A stretch of 35,927 nucleotides of DNA from an uncultured Muribaculaceae bacterium (GTDB taxonomy: Bacteria > Bacteroidota > Bacteroidia > Bacteroidales > Muribaculaceae). The stretch is from positions 1-35,927 of the forward strand of contig CAMWYR010000020.1 of the NCBI GenBank assembly GCA_947178505.1. The letters run 5' to 3'. Within the stretch, counting starts at the first letter, position 1; each line of letters begins with the position of its first letter. The notes below the pieces were generated by a model. That model did no database searches and had not been told where the DNA came from. It saw nothing but the letters and a program-made list of their open reading frames with translations. The position numbers and the translations under genes are program-made. Shown in pieces: positions 32,535 to 35,927 of this stretch.

Positions 32535-32638
32535 TAAGTAGTTACTAAGAATTAATCGATAAATGTTTAATAATCTAAGTTGAAAGATCTTGAATGCTAA
32601 AACTTTTTATCTGTTCATTAATTCTTGGCAACTACTTA
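32535..32638. repeat. 22-bp imperfect inverted repeat spaced 60 bp
   Basis: Arms 32535-32556 and 32617-32638 match at 20 of 22 positions when one is reverse-complemented (shared core TAAGTAGTT and AAGAATTAAT). Similarity continues loosely outward (AGCTT on both sides). It lies in the leader of the gene at 31984-32469. In minus-strand RNA the arms would give 20 Watson-Crick pairs, one wobble and one mismatch. No transposase or clear target duplication is visible. Confidence 0.7.
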
Positions 32639-32658
32639 GAAGCTGAATAACTACGTTG

Positions 32659-32666
32659 CAAAATTA
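32659..32666 (-). promoter_or_regulatory. -7 element before the unrecognised gene
   Basis: TAATTTTG on the minus strand; the nearest TTTG upstream is 16 nt away, short of the usual spacing. If used, transcription starts just before the inverted repeat and the whole repeat is in the leader. Confidence 0.45.
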
Positions 32667-32773
32667 AATGCATCGACTGCAACAAATCGGCAGTGAATTA
32701 CAAATATTCGTAAATAAATGCAAAATATTCTTTAAAAGAAGAGGGAGCTGGGGATTAATTCGGAGGGAATTAT

Positions 32774-32781
32774 TAATTTTG
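32774..32781 (+). promoter_or_regulatory. -7 element before tRNA-Leu(TAA)
   Basis: TAATTTTG lies about 50 nt before the tRNA. No clear -33 TTTG is seen. The plus-strand gap from the repeat to the tRNA holds nothing else I can support. Confidence 0.45.
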
Positions 32782-32832
32782 CAATCTAAAGAGCAGATTC
32801 CGGTGCGTTGCAAAATGCTCCGGGAGAAGGAT

Positions 32833-32916
32833 GCAGAAATGGTGGAATGGTAGACACGAGGGACTTAAAATCCCTTGCCCGATGAGGGCGTGTGGGTTCG
32901 AGTCCCACTTTCTGTA
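32833..32916 (+). tRNA. tRNA-Leu (TAA anticodon)
   Basis: An 84-nt class II tRNA with a long variable arm. The acceptor stem pairs GCAGAAA with TTTCTGT (first pair G-T), the discriminator is A, and the T arm has GTGGG TTCGAGT CCCAC. The anticodon loop CTTAAAA sits between AGGGA and TCCCT, with anticodon TAA at 32866-32868. The CCA end is not encoded. Confidence 0.96.
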
Positions 32917-32936
32917 CGAAGGCATCCGCCGTCACA

Positions 32937-32969
32937 ACCCAGGTCCCGACGGGTCCTGGGTATTTTTTT
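32937..32969 (+). terminator. Terminator after tRNA-Leu(TAA)
   Basis: ACCCAGG pairs with CCTGGGT, with CCC/GGG continuing inside past a T-T mismatch, followed by A and seven Ts. It ends the tRNA transcript, so rpoN needs its own promoter, which I could not identify. Confidence 0.9.
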
Positions 32970-33018
32970 AATCACGCGCCATCCATAATCCGGAGGCCTA
33001 ACGGTCGTTATATCACAC

Positions 33019-34395
33019 ATGCAGTCTCAGAATCTCGAACTTACGCAAAAGACGGTGCAGCGGCTCTCTCATCAGCAGCTGCGCTTGGTGCGTATGCTTG
33101 AGATGAATACTCCCGAACTCGAAGAGGCCGTGGAGCGTGAGCTGGAGGATAACCCGGCTTTGGGCGTGGAAGAGGAAACGACCGAGGAAGACACTCGGCG
33201 CTACCCTCTCTACACGCCGGCGCGCAACCGCGACGGCGACGACCGCCCGTTCACACCCCCCGACGAGAGCGAATCGCTCTACGACCGGCTGCTCGCCGAG
33301 CTATCGGAGAAAAATCTTTCGCCGGAAGTGGATGCGACGGCGAGATTCATCATCGGCAGTCTGGACTCCAACGGCTACCTCACGCGCTCTCTGCGTGATA
33401 TCGTCGACGATCTGGCGTTCGGCCCCGGGCTTGAAGTGACTGTCGCGCAGGCCGAGGAGGCTCTTGAGGCAGTGAAGAGCCTCGACCCGCCGGGCATAGG
33501 CGCGGCCGACCTGCAGGAATGTCTACGCATCCAGCTCGAGAGAATGGCACCGGGGGCTACGCGCACGAATGCCCTCCGCATCATAAATGATGCCTACGAG
33601 GCCTTCACGATGAAGCACCGCCACCGCATCGTGAGCGCACTGCGCCTCTCGGATAAGGAAGTAGACGAGGCTCTCGACCTTATCCTATCACTCAATCCGA
33701 AACCGGGAGCCACGCTCGGAAATGACCCGGCGCGCGCCGCGAATGTGATTATCCCCGATTTTACAGTGAGCGATGAGGAGGGACACCTTACAATCGCACT
33801 GACCAATGCGATTCCCGAACTGCGGATCGAACGGAGTTTCGAGCAGGCGATGAAAGAACTCGACCGCACGGCCTCCGGCCGCCCGAAGAAGGGTTCGGAA
33901 TTCATCGTGTCGAGATATAATGACGCCCGCGACTTCATCCGCATACTCCGCCAGCGGCAGGAGACGATGATGACGGTAATGGCCGCCATTGTCAGGATTC
34001 AGGAGGAATATCTGCGCACGGAGGATGTGTATCGGCTTAAGCCGATGATGCTCAAGGATGTGGCGGATATGACGGGCCTGGATTTATCGGCGATCTCACG
34101 AGTCACATCGAATAAATATGTGGCGCTCCCATGGGGCATTTTTCCGCTGCGCTTTTTCTTCAGCGATTCTATCGGAGAGGGGGGCGAAGGAGCGGAGGCC
34201 ACCACCAACCGTAAGATTGAGGCCCGGATCTCATATCTGATCGAAAAGGAGGATAAGCTTCACCCGCTTTCCGACCAGAAGATCATGGAGGTGATGCAGG
34301 AAGAGGGTTTCGATCTATCGCGGCGTACGGTTGCGAAATATCGCGACCGTCTCGGATTGCCGGTGGCCCGGCTCCGGAAGAAGCTTAAATCCTGA
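33019..34395 (+). CDS. rpoN: RNA polymerase sigma-54 factor
   Basis: Alternative sigma factor that needs an ATP-driven enhancer-binding activator. The 458-residue product has the Gln/Leu-rich region I at the start (SQNLELTQKTVQRLSHQQLRL), an acidic linker (about 55-85), the core-binding domain, a helix-turn-helix (about 345-370, LKDVADMTGLDLSAISRVTSNKY), and the RpoN box SRRTVAKYR at 434-442 that reads the -24 element. No activator gene lies in the window, so its regulon cannot be told from here. No TAnnTTTG promoter is seen in the 50 nt after the tRNA terminator. Confidence 0.95.
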   Translation: MQSQNLELTQKTVQRLSHQQLRLVRMLEMNTPELEEAVERELEDNPALGVEEETTEEDTRRYPLYTPARNRDGDDRPFTPPDESESLYDRLLAELSEKNLSPEVDATARFIIGSLDSNGYLTRSLRDIVDDLAFGPGLEVTVAQAEEALEAVKSLDPPGIGAADLQECLRIQLERMAPGATRTNALRIINDAYEAFTMKHRHRIVSALRLSDKEVDEALDLILSLNPKPGATLGNDPARAANVIIPDFTVSDEEGHLTIALTNAIPELRIERSFEQAMKELDRTASGRPKKGSEFIVSRYNDARDFIRILRQRQETMMTVMAAIVRIQEEYLRTEDVYRLKPMMLKDVADMTGLDLSAISRVTSNKYVALPWGIFPLRFFFSDSIGEGGEGAEATTNRKIEARISYLIEKEDKLHPLSDQKIMEVMQEEGFDLSRRTVAKYRDRLGLPVARLRKKLKS

Positions 34396-34446
34396 AATGA
34401 CAATCCAATCAGTTAACGACTTAATTTTCAGTTACAATAATTACGC

Positions 34447-35790
34447 ATGAAACATATAAAGACACTCTTGCTCACGCTCGGGGCTATGATGCTGCCCTGC
34501 CAGACGATGCTTGCCGTCACCGACAAGGAGATGGAGGAGGCACGCGCCTATACGGCGAAGTCATATCTGCGCTATGTCAACAACGGTTCCGGCTATCTTG
34601 ACGATGTTACGGCCAAGAGCATGGCCGAGCTTACGGCCAAACTCAAGGCTAAGGAGAAGGAGAATCTTCAGGCGTTCAATGCCGTGAAGACTCCGACGGA
34701 TTACGCATCGTGGGATAAGAAGCGTCTGGTGGAATACTGGTCGGCGACTTTCTTCACATCGGCGGGTCTTGACCCGAACGGCAAGGGTGCGCGCTCGCGC
34801 GTGAGGAAGTATATCGAGGAGATGAATATCTCCGCTCCGACGGCTGCTGCGGAGGCTGCTGCACCCGAGGCTCCGAAAACTGAGGCTGCCCCTGCAAAGG
34901 CACCGGCGGCGACATCTGAGACGGCTGCGCCGGCTACGGCTCAGGAGGCTCCCGCCGCGATCGACCCCGTGGAGCAGGAGGCCAACATCCTTGCTGATCA
35001 GCAGGCCATTGAGAAGGTGGCCGAGGAGAGCCGCGAACCGCGCGCGCAGGAGGAGAACCGCACGTGGGTCTACGTTCTGGTGCTGGCAATCCTTATCGGA
35101 GTGGTGATCTGGCTTGTGGTTTATGCTGCGAATCTGATGAAGCGTCAGCCGGAGTCGGCCGGTGAGTCTGATGGCGAACCTAAGACCGACGCTGAGCTCC
35201 GTGAGCAGACGAAGCGTGCGATAGCGGCCAAGAATCAGGAGCTTCAAACTGTGCGTGCCGAACTGGAGAGTGCCCGCGAGCGTGCTGCTGAGGCAGAGCG
35301 CCGTCTTGAGGAGGAGAAGGGAGAAAGTCGCCGTCTGCGTGAGACGCTTGAGCGCATGCGTCAGCAGGCTGCGCAGAATGCTCCGCGCCAGCAGGCAGCC
35401 CCGGCCACGCCCCCGGCGGCGGCTCCCGCCGCAGCTGCGCCCCGCGCCGGCGAACAGCCCCGCGCCGGCGAACTGAAGGATATCTACCTTGGCCGCGTCA
35501 ATAAGCGCGGCATATTCGTGAGGGCCGACCGCAAGCCGGTGGCCGAGGGCACCATCTACAAACTCCATTCCGACGACGGCCTTGTCGGAACGTTCCACGT
35601 GGTGGATACGCCGGAGGTTGTGGATCTTGCCATGAGCAATCCGACCGAATGGTTAGGGTTCGGCTGCACGGGCGAGGATCTGGAGGATACAGCGGGCGTG
35701 ACGCGCATCACGACCCTGAGCGCCGGCACGGCCATTCATGAGAACGGCTACTGGAAAGTGCTGCGCAAAACGCGCATCCAGTACGAGTAA
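34447..35790 (+). CDS. Unrecognised membrane protein with coiled coil
   Basis: I do not recognise this 447-residue protein. Order of parts: signal peptide (1 to about 23); a helical domain at about 25-130 (YTAKSYLRYVNNGSGYLDDVTAKS, YASWDKKRLVEYWSATFFTS); an Ala/Pro/Glu-rich linker at about 131-200; a single membrane helix at about 207-232 (WVYVLVLAILIGVVIWLVVY); a charged coiled coil at about 245-310; a Pro/Ala/Gln-rich linker with a small duplication; and a compact C-terminal domain at about 350-447 (IYLGRVNKRGIFVRADRK, GYWKVLRKTRIQYE). The layout suggests an exported N-terminal domain and a cytoplasmic coiled coil and C-terminal domain. It follows rpoN by 51 nt. Confidence 0.75.
   Translation: MKHIKTLLLTLGAMMLPCQTMLAVTDKEMEEARAYTAKSYLRYVNNGSGYLDDVTAKSMAELTAKLKAKEKENLQAFNAVKTPTDYASWDKKRLVEYWSATFFTSAGLDPNGKGARSRVRKYIEEMNISAPTAAAEAAAPEAPKTEAAPAKAPAATSETAAPATAQEAPAAIDPVEQEANILADQQAIEKVAEESREPRAQEENRTWVYVLVLAILIGVVIWLVVYAANLMKRQPESAGESDGEPKTDAELREQTKRAIAAKNQELQTVRAELESARERAAEAERRLEEEKGESRRLRETLERMRQQAAQNAPRQQAAPATPPAAAPAAAAPRAGEQPRAGELKDIYLGRVNKRGIFVRADRKPVAEGTIYKLHSDDGLVGTFHVVDTPEVVDLAMSNPTEWLGFGCTGEDLEDTAGVTRITTLSAGTAIHENGYWKVLRKTRIQYE
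35440..35475 (+). repeat. 18-bp tandem duplication inside the membrane protein gene
   Basis: Two adjacent 18-bp units (35440-35457 and 35458-35475) differ at one base and encode PRAGEQ and PRAGEL in the proline-rich linker. It keeps frame and probably only changes linker length. Confidence 0.75.
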
Positions 35791-35807
35791 AACAAAGGCA
35801 ATAAATA

Positions 35808-35839
35808 TTTGCAAAATCCGCAAAAACTTATTAACTTTG
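35808..35839 (+). promoter_or_regulatory. Promoter of tRNA-Leu(CAA)
   Basis: TTTG at 35808-35811 is followed after 20 nt by TAACTTTG at 35832-35839, a full consensus match, about 33 nt before the tRNA. Confidence 0.8.
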
Positions 35840-35872
35840 CAATGTAAAGGCACGTAATGTGCCGTAACGTAG

Positions 35873-35927
35873 GCCCTGATGGCGGAATCGGTAGACGCGC
35901 TGGTCTCAAACACCAGTGGAGCAATCC
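35873..35927 (+). tRNA. tRNA-Leu (CAA anticodon), cut by the window end
   Basis: The first 55 nt of a leucine tRNA: acceptor strand GCCCTGA, D arm with GGTAGACGC, and anticodon stem CTGGT/ACCAG around the loop CTCAAAC, anticodon CAA at 35907-35909. The variable arm begins and the rest lies past the edge. A second leucine tRNA with a different anticodon lies about 3 kb upstream. Confidence 0.93.

Noticed and set aside
32668..32853. 61-residue plus-strand frame before tRNA-Leu(TAA)
   Set aside because: Runs into the tRNA, is AT-rich and Lys-rich by composition, and has no start signals.
34561..35598. 345-residue minus-strand frame opposite the coiled-coil protein
   Set aside because: Arg/Leu/Ser-rich shadow of an Ala/Glu-rich gene; the plus frame has a signal peptide and membrane helix.
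1..35927. CRISPR arrays, insertion sequences or prophage
   Set aside because: No regularly spaced repeats, transposase genes or phage genes were found on reading both strands.

Overview
The window looks like the chromosome of a Bacteroidales gut bacterium, most likely close to the Muribaculaceae. This is inferred from protein style and gene order, not from a database match. Supporting signs are many copies of the Bacteroidetes promoter (TTTG, about 20 nt, then TAnnTTTG), A-rich start regions without Shine-Dalgarno sequences, the family-specific proteins DUF4421, DUF6089, DUF6242 and the alternative GlmU, and C-terminal sorting-type tails on secreted proteins. I see no phage, insertion sequence, CRISPR array or plasmid function.

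Layout. 1-3803 (minus strand) is the str/S10 operon: rpsL, rpsG, fusA, rpsJ, behind a promoter and a structured leader. 3891-11823 (minus) holds two large secreted proteins, a 1527-residue multidomain surface protein and a 968-residue M6-type metalloprotease, both with a short sorting-like tail. 12043-14286 (minus) holds the alternative GlmU and a small outer-membrane barrel. 14219-14772 is a regulatory gap with repeated TGACCAAT motifs and a possible small RNA. 14657-17242 (plus) holds an Xaa-Pro aminopeptidase and a gamma-carbonic-anhydrase-like protein, ending at a perfect two-way terminator shared with a PepSY-like lipoprotein; a class A acid phosphatase lies beyond it (both minus).

18579-30806 is one long run of plus-strand genes: rpsU, xerC, hpf, mltG, a DUF4421 barrel, ribD (apparently short at its C-terminus), a DUF6242 lipoprotein, a DUF6089 barrel, uppS, bamA and two skp/ompH paralogues. 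Most of it serves the envelope: UppS makes the undecaprenyl carrier, BamA inserts barrels, the Skp proteins chaperone them, and MltG trims nascent glycan. 30811-31957 is murI with a small TPR-like gene. 31984-32469 (minus) is an unrecognised gene behind a leader with a long inverted repeat. 32774-35927 carries tRNA-Leu(TAA), rpoN, an unrecognised coiled-coil membrane protein, and the first part of tRNA-Leu(CAA), cut by the window end.

Most of the window is core chromosome. The least explained parts are the two-gene secreted protease/surface-protein block, the inverted-repeat leader at 32535-32638 with its orphan gene, the TGACCAAT motif array, the possible small RNA near 14345-14533, and the coiled-coil membrane protein after rpoN.
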